From a bacterium (GTDB lineage Bacteria; Patescibacteriota; Minisyncoccia; UBA6257; 2-01-FULL-56-20): a stretch of 52,206 bases of DNA. Positions 45,009-52,206 of the stretch are shown piece by piece. Within the stretch, counting starts at the first letter, position 1, and every line of letters begins with the position of its first letter. Both the position numbers and the translations under genes were made by a program. Below the pieces are notes generated by a model that saw only the letters and a program-made list of their open reading frames with translations, was not told where the DNA came from and did no database searches. The stretch lies in assembly GCA_021780195.1 (NCBI GenBank), contig JAJXZE010000019.1, positions 1 to 52,206 of the forward strand, read 5' to 3'.

Positions 45009-45034
45009 ACTAGAATCGAGGTTTTCCCGCGGGA

Positions 45035-45913
45035 CTACCGCAGATTATTGAAGAGCTTCAGCCGATCTTCCACGATCTTCCGGATTCCCTCCGCCGCGGG
45101 CGGAAGGATCTTGTACGGCGCAATTTCGTCGGGCAGAGCACGGAGGCCCTCCTCCACGCCGCGCCGCCAGGCGAGGCGGAGCTCGCTCGATACGTGAATG
45201 ATCGTCATGCCCGCCTTCGCGGCGGCGACGAAGTCCTCGTCCGCGGTGCCCGAACCGCCGTGGAGCGTCATGAAGCGGCATCCCGCGGTCCCGATCGCCG
45301 CCTTGATCGCCGCAATGCGCGGGATATCGAGCCGCTTATGGACCTCTCCGCTCACCATCGTCTTCAAAAGTCCATGCATGTTGCCCACCGCCGGCGCAAG
45401 GACGTCCACCCCCGTCGCCGCGACGAATGCCGCCGCTTCCTCCGGCGTCGAAAGCGCGATCCCCGCCGGGGCATCCATCATCACCTCCGAGGACGTCCCG
45501 ATGTATCCGATCTCGCCTTCGATTACGATCCCGGGATTCACGGCGCGCACGGCGCGCACCACGTCGGCGGTCTCTTTTATATTCTCGTCCATCGGCTTCG
45601 CGGACAGATCGATGATGATCTCGTCGAAACCCGCCTGCGCCGCCTCGACGGCTTTCTCAAGTGAGTGCGAGTGGTCGGCGTTCAGGAAAACGGGATAATC
45701 GTATTCGTCGCGGAGCGACTTCACGAGCGCCGCCGCGCGCCGCGCGCCGATGAACTCGCGCTCCCCCTCCGAAACGCCGATCAGAAGCGGTACGCCGAGT
45801 CCGCGCCCCGCGGCGAAAATGCCGTTCAGCGCCGCAAGCTCGGAGATATTAAAATGGCCCACGGCCACGCGCCGCGTATCCGCATCCGTCAGCACCTCAC
45901 GCAGGGTTTTCAT
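45035..45913 (-). CDS. fba: Class II fructose-bisphosphate aldolase family protein
   Basis: 292 residues. Zinc and substrate motifs: LNADHSHSLEKAVEA, VIEGEIGYIGTSSEV, PAVGNMHG, and TLHGGSGTADEDF. Reversibly joins DHAP with an aldehyde phosphate. Which aldehyde cannot be read from the sequence: fructose-1,6-, sedoheptulose-1,7- or tagatose-bisphosphate are all possible. Last gene of the rpiB operon, starting 1 bp after the kinase stop, next to transketolase, epimerase and isomerase genes, which suits a role in the non-oxidative pentose phosphate route. Confidence 0.93.
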   Translation of the reverse strand: MKTLREVLTDADTRRVAVGHFNISELAALNGIFAAGRGLGVPLLIGVSEGEREFIGARRAAALVKSLRDEYDYPVFLNADHSHSLEKAVEAAQAGFDEIIIDLSAKPMDENIKETADVVRAVRAVNPGIVIEGEIGYIGTSSEVMMDAPAGIALSTPEEAAAFVAATGVDVLAPAVGNMHGLLKTMVSGEVHKRLDIPRIAAIKAAIGTAGCRFMTLHGGSGTADEDFVAAAKAGMTIIHVSSELRLAWRRGVEEGLRALPDEIAPYKILPPAAEGIRKIVEDRLKLFNNLR

Positions 45914-45914
45914 C

Positions 45915-46913
45915 TTAGAGCAGTTTCGGCCGATAACTCTTCGGCGCTTTTTTCAGCAGCTGGAGCAACGCCGGCTTCGTCAGAAGCCCGGTCTGGGCCC
46001 CGAACGACTGCACGACGTGCATCGATTCGATGGGCGCCCAGCGCAGGGCCTCGGGCACCGAAAATCCGTAGATCAGCGCGGAGAGGAATCCCGTCGAAAA
46101 GGCGTCGCCGGCGCCGGTACGCGAAACTGGCGGGCGCGGATCGGGATACGGCGGCATGAAATAACACGAGCCGTCATCGGACGCGTATGCGCCGAGGGGA
46201 CCGTCGGTGATGACCACGATCTTCGGCCCCAGCCGCCGAAGTCCGGCAAGGAGCGCTCTGATATTGTCGCGCTTTGCCCCGAGAATGTGTTCCGCTTCCG
46301 CGCGATTGACGAATAGCGCATACGTCATGCGGTAAATCTCCCTCAGCTTTTTGGCCCCGAACTTCAGCTGGAACGTGCCCGGATTGAACGCCATGCGCGT
46401 CTCCGGATGCTTTTTGAGATATGCCGCGACTTTGGCGTGGAACCCGAGGGTATGTTCGCCGATGGAGGAGAAATAGATCCAGTCCGCCGGGCCCAGCCGG
46501 GCGGGGTCATAGTAATCATAATCCTGATGCTTGATGAGAATGGTTCTCTCCGGGCCGTAGTTCAGCACGAAATGATAGTTCGTCGGCTTCCCCTTATTGA
46601 CCCTGACGAGCGTTGCAGACACTTTCTCTTTTTGGTACCAGTCGAGAATCTCTTTGCCGTAATGATCGTTCCCCACGGCGGTCAGCATCGAAGTGTCGAT
46701 GCCGAGGCGCGACGCACCGACCGCCACATTGGAAGCGTTGCCGACCGCCACGGCCACCATGAGCGACTCGTACGGAATCTTATCCCCGAACGGCATGCAT
46801 ATTTCGAGGTGTTCGCGGTCGGGATGGTTGTGGACGCGCGCCTCCTTCAAAGTGATGAATGCGTCCATCACCACGTCGCCGATGCAGATCAATTTGGGAT
46901 TTTTTTTGTTCAT
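45915..46913 (-). CDS. PfkB-family sugar kinase
   Basis: 332 residues. Starts LICIGDVVMDAFI, has the N-terminal GNASNVAVGASRLG sugar-binding motif and the C-terminal PfkB signature SRTGAGDAFSTGFLSALIYG with the catalytic Asp. It phosphorylates a sugar or sugar phosphate; the specificity is not evident. Cotranscribed with an aldolase and transketolase, a sugar-phosphate substrate whose bisphosphate is cleaved by the aldolase is an attractive guess, but ribose/adenosine-type kinases also belong here. The long TATCH-like insert (IKHQDYDYYDPARLGPADW) is unusual. Confidence 0.9.
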   Translation of the reverse strand: MNKKNPKLICIGDVVMDAFITLKEARVHNHPDREHLEICMPFGDKIPYESLMVAVAVGNASNVAVGASRLGIDTSMLTAVGNDHYGKEILDWYQKEKVSATLVRVNKGKPTNYHFVLNYGPERTILIKHQDYDYYDPARLGPADWIYFSSIGEHTLGFHAKVAAYLKKHPETRMAFNPGTFQLKFGAKKLREIYRMTYALFVNRAEAEHILGAKRDNIRALLAGLRRLGPKIVVITDGPLGAYASDDGSCYFMPPYPDPRPPVSRTGAGDAFSTGFLSALIYGFSVPEALRWAPIESMHVVQSFGAQTGLLTKPALLQLLKKAPKSYRPKLL

Positions 46914-46915
46914 GC

Positions 46916-47908
46916 TTATTTTTTTCTCTTCACCGCCTTCTTCACCGCCGCCACGATGTCCTTTACGCCCATGCCGTACTTTTCGATGAGCGCGGCGGGC
47001 GGGCCCGATTCGCCGAACGTATCCTGCATGCCGATGAACTCCATGGGCACCGGCGCACGGCGCGCGAGCACCTCGGCGACCGCGCCGCCCAGTCCCCCGC
47101 TCACCTGATGCTCCTCCACCGTGACCACCGCGCCGATCTTCTTCGCGAGCTCGGCGATCTTCCGGTCGTCGAGCGGTTTTATGGTGTGGCAGTTCAGCAC
47201 CACCGTCCCGATTTTTTCCTTCTCGAGTTCGCGCGCCGCGAGAAGGGCGTGATGCAAAAGACCGCCGCACCCCACGATGAGCGCCTCCGGCTTCTTCGAC
47301 TGCCAGAATATCTCCGCCTTGCCGGGCGTAAAGGGCGTTTCCGCGGTTGTCATGATCGGCGTCTTCTCGCGCTGGAAGCGCAGGTACACCGGCCCCCAGA
47401 TTGCGGCGGCGGCGATCGTCGCCTTCTCCGCCTCAAGGGCGTCGCACGGCACGAAAACGCGCATATTGGGGAGCGCGCGCATCATGGCGATGTCCTCCGT
47501 CGCCTGGTGCGTCGCGCCGTCGGGACCGACGGAAATGCCCGCGTGATGTCCCGCGATTTTCACGTTCGAATCGTTGTACGCGATCGTCGTCCTGATCTGT
47601 TCCCAGTTCCTGCCCGGCGAGAACGTTGCGTATGAAGCGATAAAAGGAACTTTGCCGCTGATGCCGAGACCCGCCGCGACCGTCGCCATGTCCTGCTCCG
47701 CGACGCCCATTTCAAAGAAACGCGCCGGAAACTTCTTGGCGAACGCCTCCGTGCGCGTGGATTCCGTGAGGTCGGCCGAGAGCGCGACGACGTTCGGGTT
47801 CTTCCCGCCCGCCGCGACGATGCCCGTTCCGTACCCGTCACGGGTCGGCGCCTGCGCGACGTCGTCTTCAAAAAGATGCGGATTCAGTTTTGCGTCGGGG
47901 TTCAGCAT
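46916..47908 (-). CDS. Transketolase, C-terminal chain
   Basis: 330 residues: the pyrimidine-binding domain with ALSADLTESTRTEAFAKKF and the conserved Glu in FEMGVAEQDMATVAAGL, followed by the C-terminal domain (ALIVGCGGLLHHALLAAREL...VVTVEEHQVSGGLGGAVAEVL). It works only with an N-terminal, pyrophosphate-binding chain, which is the C-terminal half of the next upstream gene (40 bp gap). Together they form a split transketolase that moves two-carbon units between sugar phosphates. Confidence 0.95.
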   Translation of the reverse strand: MLNPDAKLNPHLFEDDVAQAPTRDGYGTGIVAAGGKNPNVVALSADLTESTRTEAFAKKFPARFFEMGVAEQDMATVAAGLGISGKVPFIASYATFSPGRNWEQIRTTIAYNDSNVKIAGHHAGISVGPDGATHQATEDIAMMRALPNMRVFVPCDALEAEKATIAAAAIWGPVYLRFQREKTPIMTTAETPFTPGKAEIFWQSKKPEALIVGCGGLLHHALLAARELEKEKIGTVVLNCHTIKPLDDRKIAELAKKIGAVVTVEEHQVSGGLGGAVAEVLARRAPVPMEFIGMQDTFGESGPPAALIEKYGMGVKDIVAAVKKAVKRKK

Positions 47909-47948
47909 GGCATTAGTCGGGGTTCATCGGCGGCATTCATTTGCGCGT

Positions 47949-49511
47949 TCACTGGTGTTCGGATCTTACTTTTCCCCGAAGCGTCCTCAATTCACCGAGC
48001 GCGAGCTCCGCCTCGCCGGGCTTGAAGGGCTTGGAGTGCCAGAGGTAATCGTTCTCCATGAAATCCACGCCCTTGCCCGGGATCGTGTGTGCGATGACCA
48101 CGGTCGGCCGCTCATGGATCGCCTTCGCTTCGTTCACTGCGGCCGTGATCTCCTCGAAGTTGTGCCCGTCGATCTCGAGCACGTGCCAGTTGAACGATTC
48201 GTATTTTTCGCGGAACGGTTCGAGCGGCATGATCTTTTCCGTAAATCCATCGATCTGGATATTATTGCGATCCACGACCACCGTGAGGTTCGCAAGGCGC
48301 ATTTTCCCCGCGAACATCACCGCCTCCCACGTGTTCCCCTCTTCGTGTTCGCCGTCGGAGGTCAGGCAGTACGTCCGCCACCTCGCGCCGTCCATACGCG
48401 CGGCGAGCGCGATGCCCGCGGCGAGCGCGATGCCGGAACCCAAAGGCCCCGAGGTCGTCTCGATGCCGGGAAGCGCCGTGCGGTGCGGATGCCCCTGAAG
48501 GCGTGTGCCGAGCTGACGCAGAGTTTCGAGCTCCTCCACGGGAAAATATCCCGCGCGCGCGAGCGCCGCGTACTGCACGGGGCAGATATGGCCGTTCGAA
48601 AGTACCAGGCGGTCGCGGTCGGGCCAGTGCGGATCCTTGGAATTGTGGCGCAAAATATGGAAATAGAACGCGGCAAAGACATCGGCCATGCCGAGGGGCC
48701 CCGCGATATGTCCGGAGCCGGCATGGGCGACCATGCGGATCACGTCCGCGCGCAGTCGGTTCGCCGTCGCGGCGAGTTCGGCCAGTTTTTTTTCGGTCAG
48801 GGATTCCATGGATCGTTCGCGGTAAATGCTCTGCGGAAATGAATTGCGGAACCAGGCCGACGGCAATGGACGGAGCGCGCGCAGTTCTTCGAACGCCCGT
48901 GCGGGATCCTCGTGTCCGAAGATCCAACTTTCCGCGGCCGCGAGGTCGGCACCGGCTTCCTGCGCGGCGCGCGCCGTCGCGGGCCTCATCCCGCCGTCGA
49001 CTTCAATTATAGCATCCGGCCTCCGCGCGCGGAGCCATTTCACCTTTCCGAGCGTGAGAGAGAGAAAGTGCTGGCCCGACGGACCGGGATTCACCGCGAG
49101 CACCTGGAAGCCGGGCGCGAGGTCGAGATACGGCACGAGCTTCCGGACCGCGGTCTCGGGCCGCGACGAGAGCATCGCTTCCGCGCCCGCCGCAGCGCAT
49201 TTTGCGGCGATCGCGGCGAATTCCGCGGGTGTCACGGTTTCGGCGTGCACGATGACGCGCGCCGCGCCCGCCGCGAGCCAGGCGTCAAGCGCTTTTTCCG
49301 GATGCTCCACCATGAGATGCACCTCGAGCCGGTACGGCGTTCCGAGCGCGGCCCATGCCACGGGATCGTTCCACGTCTTATGGAACGTGAATGCGCCGTC
49401 CGCCACATCGAGATGGATAAAATGCCCCGCGGGCAAAAATTCCCCGAGCGTCGCGAGCTTCTCGCGCACGCAGTCAAGGTCGGGACAGTTGATAACGGGA
49501 TGGATATTCAT
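47949..49511 (-). CDS. Fusion of ribulose-phosphate 3-epimerase and transketolase N-terminal chain
   Basis: 520 residues in one uninterrupted frame. Residues 1-225 form a divergent Rpe barrel: metal ligands in IHLDVADG, EVHLMVEHP and IEVDGGM are kept, as is VNPGPSGQ. Residues about 240-520 are the TPP-binding domain of transketolase: HAGSGHIAGPLGMADVF, SNGHICPVQYAALA, and the TPP motif SDGEHEEGNTWEA. An internal ATG (MESLTEKK) with no stop before it could allow a separate N chain, but no good ribosome-binding site is visible. Overlaps rpiB by 4 bp. The fusion links ribulose-5P epimerisation directly to the transketolase step. Confidence 0.9.
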   Translation of the reverse strand: MNIHPVINCPDLDCVREKLATLGEFLPAGHFIHLDVADGAFTFHKTWNDPVAWAALGTPYRLEVHLMVEHPEKALDAWLAAGAARVIVHAETVTPAEFAAIAAKCAAAGAEAMLSSRPETAVRKLVPYLDLAPGFQVLAVNPGPSGQHFLSLTLGKVKWLRARRPDAIIEVDGGMRPATARAAQEAGADLAAAESWIFGHEDPARAFEELRALRPLPSAWFRNSFPQSIYRERSMESLTEKKLAELAATANRLRADVIRMVAHAGSGHIAGPLGMADVFAAFYFHILRHNSKDPHWPDRDRLVLSNGHICPVQYAALARAGYFPVEELETLRQLGTRLQGHPHRTALPGIETTSGPLGSGIALAAGIALAARMDGARWRTYCLTSDGEHEEGNTWEAVMFAGKMRLANLTVVVDRNNIQIDGFTEKIMPLEPFREKYESFNWHVLEIDGHNFEEITAAVNEAKAIHERPTVVIAHTIPGKGVDFMENDYLWHSKPFKPGEAELALGELRTLRGKVRSEHQ

Positions 49512-49963
49512 GACTGGTCGGCTTCCATCTTCCCTATTTCCCCGAGCCGGCGCACATACCTTTCTTCTTTCGCGAACGGCGTCGTCAGGAACACCTTGAC
49601 CATTTTTTGCGCGGTCGCTTCATCCGTGAAATCGGCCGCGATCGCGAGCACGTTCAGGTCGTCGTCGTGGCGGCCCTGGTACACATGATCCGGAGAAAAC
49701 GGAAGACCCGCACGCACGCCGGCGAATTTGTTCGCCACGACATCGACGCCGAAGCCGGACCGGCAGATCACGATGCCTCGCCGGCCCGCAGGGTCCTTTC
49801 CCACTTCGCGCGCGACCGCGGCGGCGTACGTCGGGTAATCGTCGCCGGGAACGAGCGACGCGGCGCCCATGTCCATCACTTCATACCCTTCGTCCGTGAG
49901 CGCGGCCTTCAGACGCTCCTTGAGCGCGAACCCGCCGTGATCGGCGCCGAGATAGATGATCAT
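49508..49963 (-). CDS. rpiB: Ribose-5-phosphate isomerase B
   Basis: 151 residues. LGADHGGFALKERLK at the start and the active-site loop GIVICRSGFGVDVVANKFAGVRAGL with the catalytic Cys are typical of RpiB/LacAB; the loop CRSGFG differs from the usual CGTGIG. FTDEATAQKMVKVFLTTPF ends the fold. It interconverts ribose 5-phosphate and ribulose 5-phosphate. First gene of the carbon operon; TAGAAT lies 6 nt before its ATG. Confidence 0.95.
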   Translation of the reverse strand: MIIYLGADHGGFALKERLKAALTDEGYEVMDMGAASLVPGDDYPTYAAAVAREVGKDPAGRRGIVICRSGFGVDVVANKFAGVRAGLPFSPDHVYQGRHDDDLNVLAIAADFTDEATAQKMVKVFLTTPFAKEERYVRRLGEIGKMEADQS

Positions 49964-49969
49964 TCCTTT

Positions 49970-49975
49970 ATTCTA
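49970..49975 (-). promoter_or_regulatory. -10 element of the rpiB operon (leaderless)
   Basis: TAGAAT on the minus strand, 6 nt before ATG 49963, directly after the upstream terminator. Confidence 0.55.
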
Positions 49976-49977
49976 CA

Positions 49978-50001
49978 ACAAAAGCCGCCCGAGAGGGCGG
50001 C
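49978..50001 (-). terminator. Terminator downstream of the chimeric recombinase gene
   Basis: GCCGCCC / GGGCGGC 7-bp stem with a 4-nt loop followed by TTTTGTTGT on the minus strand. It was probably the terminator of the host gene that the element interrupts. Confidence 0.75.
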
Positions 50002-50028
50002 TGATGCGCGGCGCGCCGCTGAACAGCG

Positions 50029-51657
50029 TCAGTACTCGAGCGGGGCAACGTTCGCCTTCGTGTTGCCGCCACCTCCCGACGTTGCGCCGGCGCCACCGCC
50101 GCCCGACGACATGGTCGACGTCGGCACGAAAGGCGCGAAGTAGATACTCCCCTGTACCGAGGCCGGACCCACGATGCCGTTCACGTCCTGCGCCGCCAAC
50201 ATTGTTTCAAAATCGGTCGGTTTGGGCTCTTTTGCGATAAGCGCAAAGACCGGTTTGTATTGTAAATCCTGCACGATTCGATTATGTAGCGAAAAGTTCC
50301 ATAGTAAATCTTGGAGTAGTTCCCGTTTTTCGTCCGGCTCGCCGTCGAGGTAGTCGTTTTGTGCGGAAATGCCTTGTAAAAAGTAATTTTTTATCGGTTC
50401 CAGAGTTGCAAGCTGCTCGTCGGATTTTCCTTGTATCTTTTTAATTTCGGCCTTAACGGCAACCGCTTCGTTCGTAAGCGCCCTCATTTTCGCCGTATAA
50501 ATCGCCTCAGGGGTGATTTCGGCAGCGAAGCTGTCCGCAAGCTTGGATTGCGCCGTCTCGATTTGCCGGAGGCGATTTTCAAGCGATGCGACGGATGACG
50601 CCGCGTAATGGTTCTCATGGGCGAGCCGTTCCTTCGCCGCTTGATAGGCGAGCTCAATGAGATCGGGGTCGCATTGTAATAGTCCGAGCATATTGCCGAT
50701 GACACCATCGAGAAATTCGGAGCGCATATAAACATGATGCTGGTCGCAGACACGCTTTCCGTTCGTGCAGAAATAATAATCGTGGCCCTTGCGCTTGCTT
50801 GCCGTGATTGCGCATCCGCACTTAGCGCATTTCAAAAATCCGCGTAGATGGAAAAATCTTTTTTGCTGTCGACCGTGCTGTTTGCCGTCGAGGACGGCGT
50901 TCGCGGTATCGTAGAGTTCTTTGGAGATGAGCGGTGTATGATTGCCCTGATAATATTTTCCATTGCGGAACATCACGCCCATGTAGAATGGATCGCGAAT
51001 GACGCGATGGATGAACCCCTTGTTCACTTTCGTGCCGGAGCGGGAACGCAATCCTTTCACATAAAAAGCATCGGAAATTTCTTTCAAGCTGATGCCGCCT
51101 TGTGCGTACATTTCAAAGATGCGCGGAATAAAAGGTGCTATTTTTTCGTCGATGTAAAGCGTCTTGGTCGCTTTATCATTGATATAGCCGAACGGCGCAT
51201 GGTTCGGCCACCCGCCGTGCTCAAGCTTCGCCCGGTTGCCGCGCTTCACGTTCACGGAGAGATCGTCGACATATTTTTTGGCGATGCCGAAATCAAGCGT
51301 CATCATAAACTTGTCGTCCGAGGTGTTATGAAAAAATTTTTCCGGCGTGCGGATTTCTTTGATAAAACCTTTATCCATGAGCTCGATTGTAAGGCCGCCA
51401 TCAACCATGTTGCGGGCGATGCGGTCCGGTTTCCAAACGAGAAGCACACACTCGTCGGATTTTTGAATGTACGCGAGCATCTCGTTAAAGATCGGGCGGC
51501 CGGAAGATTTGGCCGATTTCGATTCCTTGAAAATCTTGGTTATTGAAAAGCCATCGCGTTCAGCAATGCGTTGCAGTTCCGCCTCTTGCGAGTCGATGGA
51601 TAAGACTTGCCGATCTTCGGCTTCGGTCGATTTTCTGCAATATGCTATGTATTTCAT
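50029..51657 (-). CDS. Large serine recombinase with a host-like C-terminal extension
   Basis: 542 residues. Resolvase domain with the nucleophile Ser in YCRKSTEAEDRQ and the Arg segment KPDRIARN, recombinase domain (KGFIHRVIRDPFYMGVMF), zinc ribbon CAKCGC...YFCTNGKRVCDQH, and a coiled coil around residues 370-440. The last 55-60 residues (about 50029-50200) switch to the host's GC-rich composition and read like the Gly/Ser-rich tail of another protein (FVPTSTMSSGGGGAG). This suggests insertion into a host gene so that the recombinase now uses its 3' end and terminator. It follows the RepO-like gene on the same strand. Confidence 0.92.
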   Translation of the reverse strand: MKYIAYCRKSTEAEDRQVLSIDSQEAELQRIAERDGFSITKIFKESKSAKSSGRPIFNEMLAYIQKSDECVLLVWKPDRIARNMVDGGLTIELMDKGFIKEIRTPEKFFHNTSDDKFMMTLDFGIAKKYVDDLSVNVKRGNRAKLEHGGWPNHAPFGYINDKATKTLYIDEKIAPFIPRIFEMYAQGGISLKEISDAFYVKGLRSRSGTKVNKGFIHRVIRDPFYMGVMFRNGKYYQGNHTPLISKELYDTANAVLDGKQHGRQQKRFFHLRGFLKCAKCGCAITASKRKGHDYYFCTNGKRVCDQHHVYMRSEFLDGVIGNMLGLLQCDPDLIELAYQAAKERLAHENHYAASSVASLENRLRQIETAQSKLADSFAAEITPEAIYTAKMRALTNEAVAVKAEIKKIQGKSDEQLATLEPIKNYFLQGISAQNDYLDGEPDEKRELLQDLLWNFSLHNRIVQDLQYKPVFALIAKEPKPTDFETMLAAQDVNGIVGPASVQGSIYFAPFVPTSTMSSGGGGAGATSGGGGNTKANVAPLEY

Positions 51658-51743
51658 GGGATTGTTGCTATGGGAATTGGCTTCGCTTTTATCTCTTCCT
51701 TCAAGGTTCTTTTCTTGGGTTATAAGGCATGGGGTTTGCACCG

Positions 51744-52206
51744 TCAATGCGGCATCCTCCAGTCGAGCTGCTCATGGATTTTAACCTTATCAAGAAACAA
51801 TTTATCTTTCTTTAAGATTTCTTTCTTTAATTTCTTTACGGAGCGCGCCTGAAATTCGGAATCGTCGATTTCATCAAGCTTCTCGTCGGGCAGAGTTCTC
51901 AAAACGAGAACATTTCTGAGCTGTTTTGATATCATCTCGCGCATCAAATCAGGAACAGAATCCAGGTCGATGTTCTCGTTTCGGGAGCATTGCCACACTT
52001 CCACACGCGGGTTCACGCGGACGATTTTTCGTTCGTCGTCCATATCCAACACGTGCATCGCGACAAGCGCACGTAGCTCCTGCCTGATCGCGCCGCGATG
52101 CAGGCCTGCGACCCAAAAATATTTCTTCTCATAAAACGCCCACGGCACTTGGCAACCATAGGTAAGCCGGATCACGAGTAGGATAATTTTAACCTGACGC
52201 TTCGTA
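51744..52206 (-). CDS. Phage replication protein O-like, partial (cut by window end)
   Basis: The visible frame is open to the window edge and ends at 51744. Its first visible residues, RQVKIILLVIRLTYGCQVPWAF, followed by GAIRQELRALVAMHVLDMDDERKIVRVNP, match the N-terminal winged helix of phage RepO/replisome organiser proteins, which open the phage origin and recruit helicase. The C-terminal half is charged and helical. A GTG at 52175 could be a start, but similarity continues upstream of it, so the gene starts beyond the window. Suggests that this third element is phage-derived. Confidence 0.6.
   Translation of the reverse strand, partial: TKRQVKIILLVIRLTYGCQVPWAFYEKKYFWVAGLHRGAIRQELRALVAMHVLDMDDERKIVRVNPRVEVWQCSRNENIDLDSVPDLMREMISKQLRNVLVLRTLPDEKLDEIDDSEFQARSVKKLKKEILKKDKLFLDKVKIHEQLDWRMPH

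Overview
The window looks like about 52 kb of chromosome from a Patescibacteria / Candidate Phyla Radiation bacterium, probably a high-GC Parcubacteria lineage. This is inferred from gene content, not from a marker-gene tree. The supporting traits are short, tightly packed genes with 1-4 bp overlaps, a MetRS without its C-terminal tRNA-binding domain plus that domain as a separate small protein, a transketolase split into two chains, a DUF5652 protein, a PcsB-like/lytic transglycosylase fusion, and many small membrane proteins. Almost all core genes lie on the minus strand.

Layout. 1-5.9 kb: the N-terminus of a type IV prepilin, uvrB, nth, an orphan response regulator, a small membrane protein behind a hairpin leader, a membrane-anchored FKBP, and the stand-alone tRNA-binding domain. 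5.9-13.5 kb: a P-loop kinase, secA, hpf, murB, a GtrA protein, a SIMPL protein, tpiA. 13.6-14.4 kb: a nuclease-like ORF, a repeat/relic region and tRNA-Glu. 14.4-19.3 kb: the dcw cluster in order mraZ-rsmH-ftsL-ftsI-murF, with MraZ boxes just downstream of its promoter. 19.5-21.3 kb: tRNA-Val, rplL, rplJ with an L10 leader, a zinc-motif protein and tRNA-Ser(CGA).

Two AT-rich islands abut the 3' ends of the two tRNA-Ser genes. Island 1 (21.3-24.7 kb) starts with the C-terminal remnant of a serine recombinase and carries a HEPN protein, an unknown partner and an NlpC/P60-like protein. Island 2 (28.36-32.16 kb) has three direct copies of a GCGGTG core. It holds a SET-domain gene and then a 3.0-kb element (HNH endonuclease, XRE regulator, large serine recombinase). 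Just upstream of this recombinase lies a perfect inverted copy of the circle junction the element would form on excision, enclosed in a further 20-bp inverted repeat. This is the most unusual structure in the window. Between the islands are two rRNA methyltransferases, a broken acyltransferase gene and an XRE/DUF2178 pair.

32.2-44.5 kb: tRNA-Ser(TGA), tRNA-Ala, tRNA-Arg, an HtrA-like protease, an LTD-like anchored protein, leuS, and an overlapping run lytic transglycosylase - M16 peptidase - AI-2E permease - metG - tatD, then rplY. 45-50 kb: a compact carbon operon rpiB - (rpe fused to transketolase N) - transketolase C - PfkB kinase - class II aldolase. 50-52.2 kb: a third element with a serine recombinase whose C-terminus runs into host-like sequence, and a phage RepO-like gene cut by the window end.

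A cross-cutting pattern: at least twelve genes have a -10-like hexamer only 6-8 nt before the ATG, predicting leaderless mRNAs, while several small membrane-protein and zinc-motif genes have strong Shine-Dalgarno sequences. Both start modes seem to coexist.
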